DNA from: an uncultured Pelagibacteraceae bacterium
GTDB taxonomy: Bacteria; Pseudomonadota; Alphaproteobacteria; Pelagibacterales; Pelagibacteraceae
DNA: 64,000 nt
Assembly (NCBI GenBank): GCA_902599625.1
Contig: CACKGF010000003.1
Coordinates: 118,814-182,813, forward strand
Direction of reading: 5' to 3'
The notes under the pieces are model-generated. The model was not told the DNA's origin and made no database searches. It saw only the letters and a program-made list of their open reading frames with translations. This document shows positions 25,802 through 33,892 of the stretch, piece by piece. The position numbers were made by a program, and so were the translations under genes. Each line of letters opens with the position of its first letter. Position 1 is the first letter of the stretch.

Positions 25802-25812
25802 ATATTTCCTCT

Positions 25813-25852
25813 GAACAGCCTTTATTAATATAAAAGTTAATAAAGGCTGTTT
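25813..25852 (+). terminator. Rho-independent terminator after HU
   Basis: A long perfect stem, GAACAGCCTTTATTAA against TTAATAAAGGCTGTTT, with an 8-nt loop, ends in TTTCTAT. It lies 12 nt after the HU stop codon. Confidence 0.85.
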
Positions 25853-25946
25853 CTATATGCAAATACTGCATACCTATTTTATCCAATAAACATTAGTTTT
25901 TAATAATCCATTTAATAAAAGAACTCTTTTAACAAGGGAGAAAATT

Positions 25947-27248
25947 ATGAAAAAACATTTAAAGAAACTAGTGGGTCCCGTAGTAAGTTTACTTTTCTTA
26001 CTAAACATGACAAGTACGAGTTATGCGGATTCAACTGTTTCAGCAGAAGTAGGATTCATTTTTAATACTTTCCTTTTTCTAGTTTGTGGATTTTTAGTCA
26101 TGTTCATGGCTGCAGGTTTTGCAATGTTAGAAGCAGGAAGTGTAACATCTAAAAGTGTATCTGTAATTTGTGCAAAAAATATTGGATTATTTTCTATAGC
26201 CGGAATGATGTTCTGGTTATTTGGTTATAATTTAGCATATGGAATACCAGAAGGTGGATATATTGGTAGTTTTTTACCATGGTCTGATGCTAGTAAAGTA
26301 GATACTGGTTATTCGGATGGATCAGATTGGTATTTCCAAATGGTATTTTGCGCAACAACAGTTTCGATTGTTTCAGGAACATTAGCTGAAAGAATCAAAC
26401 TATGGCCTTTCTTTTTATTTGCAGCAATTTTATCTGGAATTATCTATCCAATCGTAATGGGTTGGCAATGGGGCGGTGGCTGGTTAGCAGCTGCTGGGTT
26501 TTCAGATTTTGCAGGTTCAACATTAGTCCACTCAACAGGTGGTGCAGCGGCTTTAGCCGGAGCATTATTATTAGGTCCAAGATTAGGTAGATTTACAAAA
26601 TCTGGTGCACCTGCTCCGATGAAACCATTTGCTGCTTCATCAATTCCATTAATCACAGTTGGTATATTTATTTTGTGGCTGGGTTGGTTTGGATTTAATG
26701 GTGGTTCTCAATTAGCTATGGGTACTGCAGATGATGCAATTGCAGTTTCAACAATCTTTATGAACACATTTTTAGCTGGTGCAGGTGGTGTAATGGCTGC
26801 GGCAACAGTTACAAGATTAGGATTTGGTAAAACAGATGTAATTCAAATGTTAAACGGATGTATTGGTGGTCTAGTTGCAATTACAGCAGAACCATTAATG
26901 CCATCACCATTTGCAGCAATTTTAATTGGTGCTGTGGGAGGTGTAATTGTTGTTTATGGAACGAAATTCCTTTTTGCTCTAAAAATTGACGATGTAGTTG
27001 GTGCAATACCTGCACACTTATTCGCTGGTATTTGGGGTACATTAGCAGTTCCGTTAACAAATCCAGATACAACTTTTGGAGCTCAGTTTTTAGGTGTAAT
27101 CTCAATCAACGTATTTGTGTTTATAGTTGCCCTAGCAGTATGGGGAATTATGAAGAGTACAATTGGTATAAGATTAAGTAAAGAAGCTGAACTTAAAGGA
27201 ACCGACGTCGTAGAAACAGGTGTAATCGGTTACGCAATAAGAGATTAA
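25947..27248 (+). CDS. amt: Ammonium transporter
   Basis: The 433-residue product is an Amt/MEP/Rh channel with a cleavable leader (VVSLLFLLNMTSTSYADS) and 11 helices. FAMLEAGSVTSKSV, the pore region FSDFAGSTLVHSTGGAAALAGALLLGPR (here with the first pore-lining His), and IPAHLFAGIWGTLAVPL with the second pore His are conserved. It imports ammonium. No glnK/glnB gene is next to it here, unlike many relatives. It is flanked by terminators and thus an independent unit; the SD AGGGAG is 7 nt before the ATG. Confidence 0.94.
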   Translation: MKKHLKKLVGPVVSLLFLLNMTSTSYADSTVSAEVGFIFNTFLFLVCGFLVMFMAAGFAMLEAGSVTSKSVSVICAKNIGLFSIAGMMFWLFGYNLAYGIPEGGYIGSFLPWSDASKVDTGYSDGSDWYFQMVFCATTVSIVSGTLAERIKLWPFFLFAAILSGIIYPIVMGWQWGGGWLAAAGFSDFAGSTLVHSTGGAAALAGALLLGPRLGRFTKSGAPAPMKPFAASSIPLITVGIFILWLGWFGFNGGSQLAMGTADDAIAVSTIFMNTFLAGAGGVMAAATVTRLGFGKTDVIQMLNGCIGGLVAITAEPLMPSPFAAILIGAVGGVIVVYGTKFLFALKIDDVVGAIPAHLFAGIWGTLAVPLTNPDTTFGAQFLGVISINVFVFIVALAVWGIMKSTIGIRLSKEAELKGTDVVETGVIGYAIRD

Positions 27249-27276
27249 TCATCTCTCCCTCTTGGTTAGACGATTA

Positions 27277-27309
27277 AAAGGCCTCCTAGAAATAGGAGGC
27301 CTTTTTTTA
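27277..27309. terminator. Bidirectional terminator between amt and bcp
   Basis: A perfect 10-bp GC-rich stem AGGCCTCCTA / TAGGAGGCCT with a GAAA loop, preceded by AAAA and followed by seven T. It works on both strands: the T run serves amt, and the A run upstream serves the opposing peroxiredoxin gene, whose stop lies at 27307. Confidence 0.9.
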
Positions 27310-27756
27310 TTTATCTAAAATGTAATTCAAAACCTCTTGAGCATGATTTTTTACTCGGACAGATCTCCATTCTTTAATTATCTTTTTGTTTTTGATCAAG
27401 AAACTACTTCTTATTAATCCCAAAAATTCTTTTCCCATAAATTGCTTTTTTCCCCAAACTTTATATGCCCTTATTGCAATCTTTTTTTCATCGGAGAGTA
27501 AATCAAATTTAATTTTATATTTTTTTTTAAATTTTTTATGACTTTCCAAACTATCTTTTGATATTCCATACACACTGCAATTATTTTTTGAAAATTTACT
27601 TATGAGACTATTGAAATCCTTTGTTTCTAACGTACACCCAGGGGTATCATCTTTTGGGTAAAAATATAAAACAATAAGTTTTGATTTAATTTTGTTTAAT
27701 TCTACAACTTCATTAGAGGTACTAATTAACTTAAAATTCGGCGCTTTTACAGTCAT
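27307..27756 (-). CDS. bcp: Thioredoxin-dependent peroxiredoxin, Bcp type
   Basis: The 149-residue product has the peroxiredoxin core LIVLYFYPKDDTPGCTLETKDF with the peroxidatic Cys at about residue 46. The resolving Cys that many Bcp proteins carry five residues later is absent (the position is Thr-Lys-Asp), so this looks like a one-Cys form or uses another Cys (one at about 64). IRSSFLIKNKKIIKEWRSV ends the fold. It reduces peroxides in the cytosol. It overlaps the upstream glycosyltransferase gene end by 4 nt and ends inside the bidirectional terminator. Confidence 0.88.
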   Translation of the reverse strand: MTVKAPNFKLISTSNEVVELNKIKSKLIVLYFYPKDDTPGCTLETKDFNSLISKFSKNNCSVYGISKDSLESHKKFKKKYKIKFDLLSDEKKIAIRAYKVWGKKQFMGKEFLGLIRSSFLIKNKKIIKEWRSVRVKNHAQEVLNYILDK

Positions 27757-28748
27757 TGGTCAATTTTATTTTCTTCCCAAAGTTTTTTTAAATCTATAAA
27801 TGGGGATAAACCGTAACTTGAATTAACGTTAGTCATATGTATCGCTAATGATTTAATAGGTGAAATACCAATTTCACTCTCTAAAATTTTATTTAAATAT
27901 TTTTCAAAAGGTTCGTGTCTTTTCTCGCAAGTTTTTTCAAAGTTATCTATATATTTTTGAAACATTTTCTTTGAGATCATAAATGTACAAAGCATTTTTG
28001 TTATCGTTCGCCAATGTTGTTGACTTCCAATTAATATATTTGTTTTTTCATTATTCATATAATTGAAGGGATAATCGCTTGGACAAACTATAATTTCATC
28101 TTTATGTTGAGAGCTTACTCTTTCATAGGTATTCAACATATCAACCAATGAATGCTCATAATGAAGATAATCATCCTCTACAAAATATATGAGATCAGAT
28201 TTATCTTTTTTTGCAACTTCGAAGCATTTTAATAAACTTGAGAGATTTCCAAACGTTTCTTGATTATTTTCAGCTGCTATTTTTTCTTTATGTTCGCTTT
28301 TATCGTGATTAATAATTTCACTGTCTATACCATGGGTGTTTATTAGGTCTTTTAATTTTTTGAGATTTTCACCACTTGAATTGTCATCAATAACTTGAAA
28401 TTTTATCAAAGTATCTGGCTTATGTTCCTTAGTTTTTTTAATCGATTTAATTACAGAATTTAAACATCTTAAAGCATACTCAATTTTAGGTTTTTCAAAA
28501 ATTCTTTTTTTGTTTTGATCCCAAATTTCAATATTGGTATTTGTTCTAAAAATAATGCTTAAACTTTGAATTTTTCTAGTTAATTTAACTTCACCCAAAG
28601 GTAATACTATCGACTTTTTAATATTTGAGAGTTCTTCATTTAATTCCTTATTCAAAGTAGGAGAATTAAATTCACTCTGATCAATAATTTCAAAACCTAA
28701 TAATTTAGAAAACTTAATGAATATTTTTTTAAAGATGTTTTTTTTCAT
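27753..28748 (-). CDS. GT-A-fold glycosyltransferase-like protein
   Basis: The 331-residue product has a family-2-like GT-A domain from about residue 80: FQVIDDNSSGENLKKLK (donor-binding strand), FGNLSSLLKCFEVAKK, and DLIYFVEDDYLHYEHSLVD with a DxD-like acidic motif. ITKMLCTFMISKKMF, then HEPFEKYLNKI, would be the acceptor part. A lysine-rich N-terminal helix of about 35 residues precedes it. No membrane segment is evident. The substrate is unknown; it is probably part of cell-surface polysaccharide work but stands isolated, co-transcribed with bcp. Confidence 0.6.
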   Translation of the reverse strand: MKKNIFKKIFIKFSKLLGFEIIDQSEFNSPTLNKELNEELSNIKKSIVLPLGEVKLTRKIQSLSIIFRTNTNIEIWDQNKKRIFEKPKIEYALRCLNSVIKSIKKTKEHKPDTLIKFQVIDDNSSGENLKKLKDLINTHGIDSEIINHDKSEHKEKIAAENNQETFGNLSSLLKCFEVAKKDKSDLIYFVEDDYLHYEHSLVDMLNTYERVSSQHKDEIIVCPSDYPFNYMNNEKTNILIGSQQHWRTITKMLCTFMISKKMFQKYIDNFEKTCEKRHEPFEKYLNKILESEIGISPIKSLAIHMTNVNSSYGLSPFIDLKKLWEENKIDQ

Positions 28749-28776
28749 TTAATCTGATATTACAATATATATAATT

Positions 28777-29160
28777 ATGACAATTAAATCATCCAAAGAA
28801 CTTGTAAATGATGCATTGAAAGAAATCAAAACGATTTCTCACACCGAGGCTTCAAAATTACATAAAGATGGTAGTTGTAATTTGATTGATATAAGGGATG
28901 TAAGAGAGCTTGAAAAAGAGGGAAGAGTAGAAGGATCATTACACATACCAAGAGGAATGCTTGAATTTTGGATTGATCCAAACAGCGCATATTATAAACA
29001 AGGAAAAATCGATCCATCTAAAGAAATAGTTCTTTTTTGTGCAGGAGGATTAAGATCTGCATTGGCAGCAAAATCACTTCAAGATATGGGTTTTAAAAAT
29101 GTATCTCATGTTGACGGAGGTTTCAGTGCTATTAAAGATGGTGACTTTGAAATTAGCTAG
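28777..29160 (+). CDS. Rhodanese-domain protein
   Basis: The 127-residue single-domain rhodanese has SCNLIDIRDVRELEKEGRV near residue 35 and the active-site loop VLFCAGGLRSALAAKSL, where Cys carries the persulfide and the loop CAGGLRS is the six-residue sulfur-transfer type. It moves sulfane sulfur in the cytosol. It is transcribed away from the glycosyltransferase gene and its 3' end overlaps the opposing isomerase gene by 8 nt. Confidence 0.85.
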   Translation: MTIKSSKELVNDALKEIKTISHTEASKLHKDGSCNLIDIRDVRELEKEGRVEGSLHIPRGMLEFWIDPNSAYYKQGKIDPSKEIVLFCAGGLRSALAAKSLQDMGFKNVSHVDGGFSAIKDGDFEIS

Positions 29161-29737
29161 AAAATTCCTCTATAGCATAATCTAATCTGTCCTGACCCCA
29201 AAATATTTTATCATTACAAATAAATGTTGGGGCCCCAAAGATTTTCTTATCGAAAGCATCTTGTGTTAGTTTGATCAATTTTTCTTTTGTCTCTTTTTTA
29301 CTAATGCTGTTTAAAAAATTATCTACATCTATTTGAAGATCTTTCAGTTTTTCTTTAAAAATCTCATCATCAGAGAGATTTATATTGTCTCTCCAATATG
29401 CATCAAAAAAAAAATTGATGTACTTATCTGATATATCTTTATTCGCAACTAACGATCCTCTCATTAGATTAAGTGAGCTTATTGGAAAATAATCATTAAA
29501 TTTGAAATCGATCTTGAGTTTTTTTGAAACCATTTCACAGTCTTGTCTCATAAATTCATTTTTATTTTTTATAAAGGCATTTGCTGTAATTCCTGCTAAC
29601 TTATGCAATCCTCCTAAAAGCAAAGGACAATAAATAAATTTTATAGAATTTTTTTTTTGAATTTCTCTAATTTTTTTATGTGCTATATAAGTGTAGGGAC
29701 TTGAAAAATCGTAATAAAATTGAATAGATTTAGTCAT
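29153..29737 (-). CDS. 2-hydroxychromene-2-carboxylate isomerase (DsbA family)
   Basis: The 194-residue product is a kappa-GST/DsbA-fold protein: QFYYDFSSPYTYIAHKKI at the N-terminus holds the catalytic Ser and replaces the redox Cys pair, followed by LGGLHKLAG and KKIFGAPTFICNDKIFWGQDRLDYAIE, with the cis-Pro. HCCA isomerases act on aromatic ring-cleavage intermediates, though the family also occurs where no such pathway exists. It overlaps the ABA4-like gene start by 8 nt, so the two are coupled. Confidence 0.8.
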   Translation of the reverse strand: MTKSIQFYYDFSSPYTYIAHKKIREIQKKNSIKFIYCPLLLGGLHKLAGITANAFIKNKNEFMRQDCEMVSKKLKIDFKFNDYFPISSLNLMRGSLVANKDISDKYINFFFDAYWRDNINLSDDEIFKEKLKDLQIDVDNFLNSISKKETKEKLIKLTQDAFDKKIFGAPTFICNDKIFWGQDRLDYAIEEFSS

Positions 29738-30203
29738 ACAATGACATTCTTCTTGCGAAAAAAATCCTGATTAACCAATAAATAAATAATCCAAGAGGTC
29801 CTATAAAATAAGTAATAAGCAAAGGGAAAAAAGTTAAAAATTTTGAAATTGAGAGCTTAATACTATCAGATACAATCCATGCTCCACAAAATAAGTTTAC
29901 TGCTAAAAAATGACACCAAAACATTATTAAAAAACCATTTTCTGAAAAAAGATCTGATAAGTTTTCAAGGCTTAAATAAAGTGTAAAATTATTCTGAAAA
30001 TTGAAATCTGATATAAAAAAAAAGTATAACAGATAAACATAAACGAAAGAGAAGATCATAAAGGGAAAAATTGATCTAACTAAATATTTACTCATAAATG
30101 AATGAGGAAAAAAAAATAGAATAATCCAAAAGGGTAGAACACCTAAATTCAACCAAAGATAGATCATTTCAATTGTAAAGAAATTATTAATTTGTTCAAT
30201 CAT
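29730..30203 (-). CDS. ABA4-like integral membrane protein
   Basis: The 157-residue product has four membrane helices and the pattern of the ABA4-like (DUF4281) family: WLNLGVLPFWIILFFFPHS, FLAVNLFCGAWIVSDSIK, and LITYFIGPLGLFIYWLIR. Plant ABA4 takes part in neoxanthin formation; bacterial members are uncharacterised. SAR11 makes retinal for proteorhodopsin, so a carotenoid link is possible but not shown here. It is followed by a coupled isomerase gene and is divergent from recX. Confidence 0.65.
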   Translation of the reverse strand: MIEQINNFFTIEMIYLWLNLGVLPFWIILFFFPHSFMSKYLVRSIFPFMIFSFVYVYLLYFFFISDFNFQNNFTLYLSLENLSDLFSENGFLIMFWCHFLAVNLFCGAWIVSDSIKLSISKFLTFFPLLITYFIGPLGLFIYWLIRIFFARRMSLYD

Positions 30204-30231
30204 TTGAGGTTATAATATAATAAAAATTATA

Positions 30232-30795
30232 ATGATTCCCTTAAAAAATAAAAAAAAAAATTTAGAATTTACTGTATCTGAGATACGAGATTTTTCCTTA
30301 AAATACATTGAAAAATATGCTCCGTCTAAACAACAACTTAGAACGTATTTATTGAAGAAATATTTAAAGTCTGGTTCCACAAACATGAAAAAGGGCAATT
30401 ATCAAAACCTGATAGATATTGTATTGTCAGATTTGGAACAATCCAAGTTTATTAATGATAAGTTTTATTCTGAGAGCAAAGCGAAAAATTTGATTCAAAG
30501 AGGTAGCTCAATTAACAAAATTAGAAGCTACCTGATGTCAAAAGGAATTAACGATAAATTTGTTAAGGAAACTTTAGATAAAATTAAAGAAAATAATGAT
30601 GACCAAGATTTTTTTTCTGCAATAAAACTTTGTAAAAAGAAAAAAATTGGCCCACATAGATCAGAAGATAATAGGCCTATTTTTTTTAAAAAAGATATTG
30701 GTATATTGGCAAGAAATGGGTTTAGTTTTGAAACGTCAAAAAGAATAATGGATTTATCAAAAGATGAATATGAGAAAATTATTCGTCTTTTGTAG
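30232..30795 (+). CDS. recX: Regulatory protein RecX
   Basis: The 187-residue product resembles RecX: it has three-helix repeats with SLKYIEKYAPSKQQLRTYLLKKY, LEQSKFINDKFYSESKAKNLIQRGSSINKIRSYL (split here) and a C-terminal LARNGFSFETSKRIMDLSKDE, where the conserved hxxxGFxxxxhxxhh pattern is visible. RecX modulates RecA filaments. It is not beside recA in this window. Its last 17 bases overlap the 3' end of an opposing small membrane protein gene. Confidence 0.75.
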   Translation: MIPLKNKKKNLEFTVSEIRDFSLKYIEKYAPSKQQLRTYLLKKYLKSGSTNMKKGNYQNLIDIVLSDLEQSKFINDKFYSESKAKNLIQRGSSINKIRSYLMSKGINDKFVKETLDKIKENNDDQDFFSAIKLCKKKKIGPHRSEDNRPIFFKKDIGILARNGFSFETSKRIMDLSKDEYEKIIRLL

Positions 30796-30928
30796 TTTTC
30801 TCGTTTTTTTTATTCAAATAATAATCTATCTTGGATTTGATATAGTTTTTTACTACTACGAAAACTATCAACCCAAAAATAGAGACTGATACTATAATAA
30901 TTAATATAATTCTTAATTGTTCATCCAT
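30779..30928 (-). CDS. Single-pass membrane micropeptide after cysQ, 49 residues
   Basis: A short frame that starts at ATG 30928, overlapping the last codons of cysQ (AATGGATGA, TGA at 30921), and stops at 30779 within the end of recX. The peptide has an N-terminal acidic start, a hydrophobic helix IILIIIVSVSIFGLIVFVVV (about residues 7-26), and a basic, charged tail. Coupling to cysQ supports expression. Function unknown. Confidence 0.5.
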   Translation of the reverse strand: MDEQLRIILIIIVSVSIFGLIVFVVVKNYIKSKIDYYLNKKNEKTTKDE

Positions 30929-31703
30929 TATTTAATCTTGCACTTTTCAAAATTATACCTGGGTTTTTAAAATCTTTTTTTCCATAATAAATTTTTTCTC
31001 CATTCATGTCAGTAATAGATCCACCAGAATTACTTAAAATTGCATCTCCTGCTGCGATGTCCCATTCTGATGCCCTTGGCTCAGCCACATAAAGGTCAAA
31101 CTCACCTGCTGCAATAACACAAAACTTAAGAGAACTTTTCATTTTTGTGTAACTAGTTACTTTAAATTTGTCATGGATATCTTTAATTTCATTTTTAAGT
31201 TTATCTGAATAACTTACAGCTTTGATATTTTGTTTGTCACTGATATTTACTTTAGTATTTAACAACTGAGCTTTATCATTAATTATTTCAAATGAATTCC
31301 CATCGCCATATGTATAAAATAATCTATTTTTCGCTGGAGCGCTGATAATACCTATTTCAGGAACTTTATTAATAATTAGGGCAGCGTTTAAAGTAAATTC
31401 ATCTTTATCATTAATATAATCATAAGTGCCATCTATTGGATCGATAAGCCAAAAAGTTGATAAGTTATCTAAATTTTTGTTTGAGGAAGTTTCTTCTGAA
31501 ATTATAAGAATATCTGGTGTTAACTTGCTAATTTTATCTATCAATAAATTATTAACCTCAAGATCCCCATTTGTTACAGGGGTATTATCTTCCTTAATGG
31601 TTTCTTTAAGACCTTTCTTTCTTAATGATAAAGATAATTTACTTGCTGTTTGGAAAGTACCAATTAAATCTAGTACAATTTTTTTTTTATCTTCTAAATT
31701 CAT
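30921..31703 (-). CDS. cysQ: 3'(2'),5'-bisphosphate nucleotidase CysQ
   Basis: The 260-residue product is an inositol-monophosphatase-fold enzyme of CysQ type. EETSS (first metal Glu), STFWLIDPIDGTYDYIN with the WxxDPxDGT metal site, and ASEWDIAAGDAIL with the second Asp motif are intact. It hydrolyses PAP to AMP and Pi, clearing a by-product of sulfotransferases and ACP synthesis. No assimilatory sulfate-reduction genes lie nearby. It is preceded by a DUF3553 gene 6 nt away and followed by the overlapping micropeptide. Confidence 0.88.
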   Translation of the reverse strand: MNLEDKKKIVLDLIGTFQTASKLSLSLRKKGLKETIKEDNTPVTNGDLEVNNLLIDKISKLTPDILIISEETSSNKNLDNLSTFWLIDPIDGTYDYINDKDEFTLNAALIINKVPEIGIISAPAKNRLFYTYGDGNSFEIINDKAQLLNTKVNISDKQNIKAVSYSDKLKNEIKDIHDKFKVTSYTKMKSSLKFCVIAAGEFDLYVAEPRASEWDIAAGDAILSNSGGSITDMNGEKIYYGKKDFKNPGIILKSARLNNG

Positions 31704-31709
31704 TTTTTA

Positions 31710-31874
31710 TCAAATCTTTGTTAATTCAATTAAATTAGCGTTGATTACTTTTTTACCAACATTTTCAAAATTTACAGTAACTTTTTCTTTTATAATTGAT
31801 TGTACTTGGCCGATTCCCCAATCTTTATTTTTAGGATTAATCACTTTGTCACCTGGTTCATAATCTAAAATCAT
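31710..31874 (-). CDS. DUF3553 family small protein, 54 residues
   Basis: This short gene lies 6 nt before cysQ on the same strand. The peptide matches DUF3553: EPGDKVINPKNKDWGIGQVQ, then VTVNFENVGKKVINANLIEL, a small beta-barrel-like (KOW/CarD-like) fold also found in helicase tails. Start ATG at 31874, stop TGA at 31710. The family has no firm function; a nucleic-acid or helicase partner role is a guess. It probably shares a promoter with cysQ. Confidence 0.75.
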   Translation of the reverse strand: MILDYEPGDKVINPKNKDWGIGQVQSIIKEKVTVNFENVGKKVINANLIELTKI

Positions 31875-31917
31875 TTAATTTAGTTTTTTAAATAAAAATA
31901 GTATAATTTTAAAGTTT

Positions 31918-33033
31918 ATGAAAAACAATTTAAACTCAATAGGAATTGATAAAAAGGCAAAAGATACAGTCGTAGTTGTTGCAATGTCAGGAGGAGTAGA
32001 CTCTTCAACAGTTGCTGGATTAATGAAAAAAGAAGGTTACAAAGTTATAGGTATTACACTTAAACTTTATGATGATACCAAACAAGTCTCCCAATCGAAA
32101 CAATGTTGTGCAGGTCAAGACATATTAGATGCAAAAAGAGTTGCCCATAAATTGGATATTGATCATAAAATTCTTTATTACCAAAATAAATTTAAAGAGG
32201 GAGTTATTGATAATTTTGTTGAGAGCTACTTAAAAGGTGAAACTCCAATACCGTGTGTTCAGTGTAATCAAACAGTAAAATTCAAAGATCTTTTTATGGA
32301 AGCAAAAAATTTAAAAGCAGATGCTTTGATAACTGGCCATTATGTAAGATCGATATTTGATGGAAAAAAAAATGAAATGTATCGTGCAGAGGATCATAAT
32401 AGGGATCAAAGTTATTTTCTATTTAATACAAAAAGGGAACAGCTTAATTTTCTAAGATTTCCTCTGGGAAACTTACTTAAAGATGAGACAAGAGAAATTG
32501 CAAAAAAACTTGATTTAAATGTAGCTGATAAACCAGATAGTCAGGATATTTGTTTTGTTCCTAACGGTGACTATTCATCTGTAATTAAAAAATTTGAACC
32601 TAAAGCGTTTGTAAAAGGAAATATCAAAAACATAGATGGAAAGGTAATTGGAGTTCATGATGGAATAGTAAATTTTACAATCGGACAAAGAAGAGGCATT
32701 AAGGTTTCCGATAAAGATCCATTGTATGTTATAGAAATTGATCCAAAGAGGAATGAAATAATTGTTGGGCCAAAAAAATACTTAGCAAAAAGAATTATTA
32801 ATTTAGATAATCTTAATATTTTATGTGATGGTGGCGAATTAAATGAAAAAGTTTACGTAAAGATAAGATCAACAGGTAAGTTAATTCCTTCAAAAGTTGA
32901 GGTATCAGATTTAAAAGCAAAAGTAAATTTAATGGAGGATGAATTTGGTGTTTCACCAGGCCAAGCATGTGTTTTTTATCAAAAAAATAAAAATGGTTAT
33001 AAAGTTTTAGGTGGAGGTTGGATAAAAAATTAA
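31918..33033 (+). CDS. mnmA: tRNA-specific 2-thiouridylase MnmA
   Basis: The 371-residue product has the PP-loop [15 protein letters not shown], the first catalytic Cys in [14 protein letters not shown], the second in [16 protein letters not shown], and [16 protein letters not shown] in the central beta-barrel domain. It puts sulfur at U34 of Lys, Glu and Gln tRNAs using ATP and a persulfide relay. The ATG at 31918 gives an N-terminal extension of about 20 residues. It is divergent from the DUF3553-cysQ pair and overlaps the opposing membrane protein gene end by 4 nt. Confidence 0.95.
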   Translation: MKNNLNSIGIDKKAKDTVVVVAMSGGVDSSTVAGLMKKEGYKVIGITLKLYDDTKQVSQSKQCCAGQDILDAKRVAHKLDIDHKILYYQNKFKEGVIDNFVESYLKGETPIPCVQCNQTVKFKDLFMEAKNLKADALITGHYVRSIFDGKKNEMYRAEDHNRDQSYFLFNTKREQLNFLRFPLGNLLKDETREIAKKLDLNVADKPDSQDICFVPNGDYSSVIKKFEPKAFVKGNIKNIDGKVIGVHDGIVNFTIGQRRGIKVSDKDPLYVIEIDPKRNEIIVGPKKYLAKRIINLDNLNILCDGGELNEKVYVKIRSTGKLIPSKVEVSDLKAKVNLMEDEFGVSPGQACVFYQKNKNGYKVLGGGWIKN

Positions 33034-33722
33034 TTACTCTTTTTTTTCCATAATAAAAAAGTAAATATATAAAAAGTAATTACTCCTAAAAAATAATCCC
33101 ATTCCAACGCGTGTTTAAGGTGTTTATTACCTGGCATACTTACCAAAGGTAAGGCAAGGATACCTACAAAAATTAAAATTGATACTAAAACAGCCTTACA
33201 TTTTAGATATGTTTCATTAATAAATGATTTAAGTTTTGACTTGATAGAGTAAAAAATTAAAACAAAATAAGTTTGGGCGGCTATCTCAAATATGATGAAT
33301 GCTAACATTATTACTCGTCTAAAAAGTTTATACGCGTCAATATCAAACTTTATGCCTAGAAAAATTGAATGGATTACAAGACAAATTGCAGATCCAATTC
33401 CAAAGAAAAGCATTTTTTTTAAGTGTTTATGATTTCCATGTATGTTTAATATAATTTGTTTATTAAAGATCCAATATTTAATTAATAAAAAAGCTGTTAA
33501 AAACATAGCAGGCTTAAAAACTAAATAAGTTGGAAAGTATCTTGCTGTTCTACTAATAGAGGCTCCACCATCTATGTAGGGAAATGTGAAATGTATTACA
33601 TTTTCTTTATTGGGAAAAAGTTCGTGAAATTGAGTAATTAAAATTAAACAAGTATTTGTTGCAATAAATGGAACTATAAAAATCCAAATACTTAAGGTCT
33701 TGACCTTTTTAATATTATCCAT
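33030..33722 (-). CDS. Six-helix membrane protein, FRAG1/DRAM/PGAP2-like
   Basis: The 230-residue product has about six membrane helices. Between helices 1 and 2 lies [19 protein letters not shown], a Gly/Ser-rich loop like the one in the FRAG1/DRAM/Sfk1 (PGAP2-like) family, and the end [21 protein letters not shown] fits helix 6 of that fold. Function in bacteria is unknown. It follows a 27-residue basic gene after 11 nt on the same strand. The family call is tentative. Confidence 0.45.
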   Translation of the reverse strand: MDNIKKVKTLSIWIFIVPFIATNTCLILITQFHELFPNKENVIHFTFPYIDGGASISRTARYFPTYLVFKPAMFLTAFLLIKYWIFNKQIILNIHGNHKHLKKMLFFGIGSAICLVIHSIFLGIKFDIDAYKLFRRVIMLAFIIFEIAAQTYFVLIFYSIKSKLKSFINETYLKCKAVLVSILIFVGILALPLVSMPGNKHLKHALEWDYFLGVITFYIFTFLLWKKKSN

Positions 33723-33733
33723 TTTGAGCAGAA

Positions 33734-33817
33734 TTATTTTTTTTTATTTTTTTTTCTTGCTCTTCTTTTTTTTGAGCCCATTTTCCTACGGCCTCTGTGT
33801 TTCTTTGGATAACCCAT
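33734..33817 (-). CDS. Tiny highly basic protein, 27 residues
   Basis: An unusually basic open frame: GYPKKHRGRRKMGSKKRRAR and a lysine-rich end, with 19 of 27 residues Lys, Arg or His. The ribosome site AGGAG stands 8 nt before the ATG, which argues that it is translated. The composition and the K-x-G-S-K-K-R-R-x-R pattern recall small ribosome-associated proteins (the bTHX/bS22, AURKAIP1-COX24 type), but the match is by eye. It is followed by the membrane protein gene and is divergent from the metC-like gene. Confidence 0.5.
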   Translation of the reverse strand: MGYPKKHRGRRKMGSKKRRARKKNKKK

Positions 33818-33892
33818 TATTATCTCCTATTTATTATTTTATTGACTTATATACGGGATATAGCATTGTCACCATAAGTATTCAATTTTTTT

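Noticed and set aside
27598..27650. Loss of function in Bcp because the resolving Cys is missing
   Set aside because: One-Cys peroxiredoxins are functional with external thiols, so the missing Cys alone is no sign of decay.
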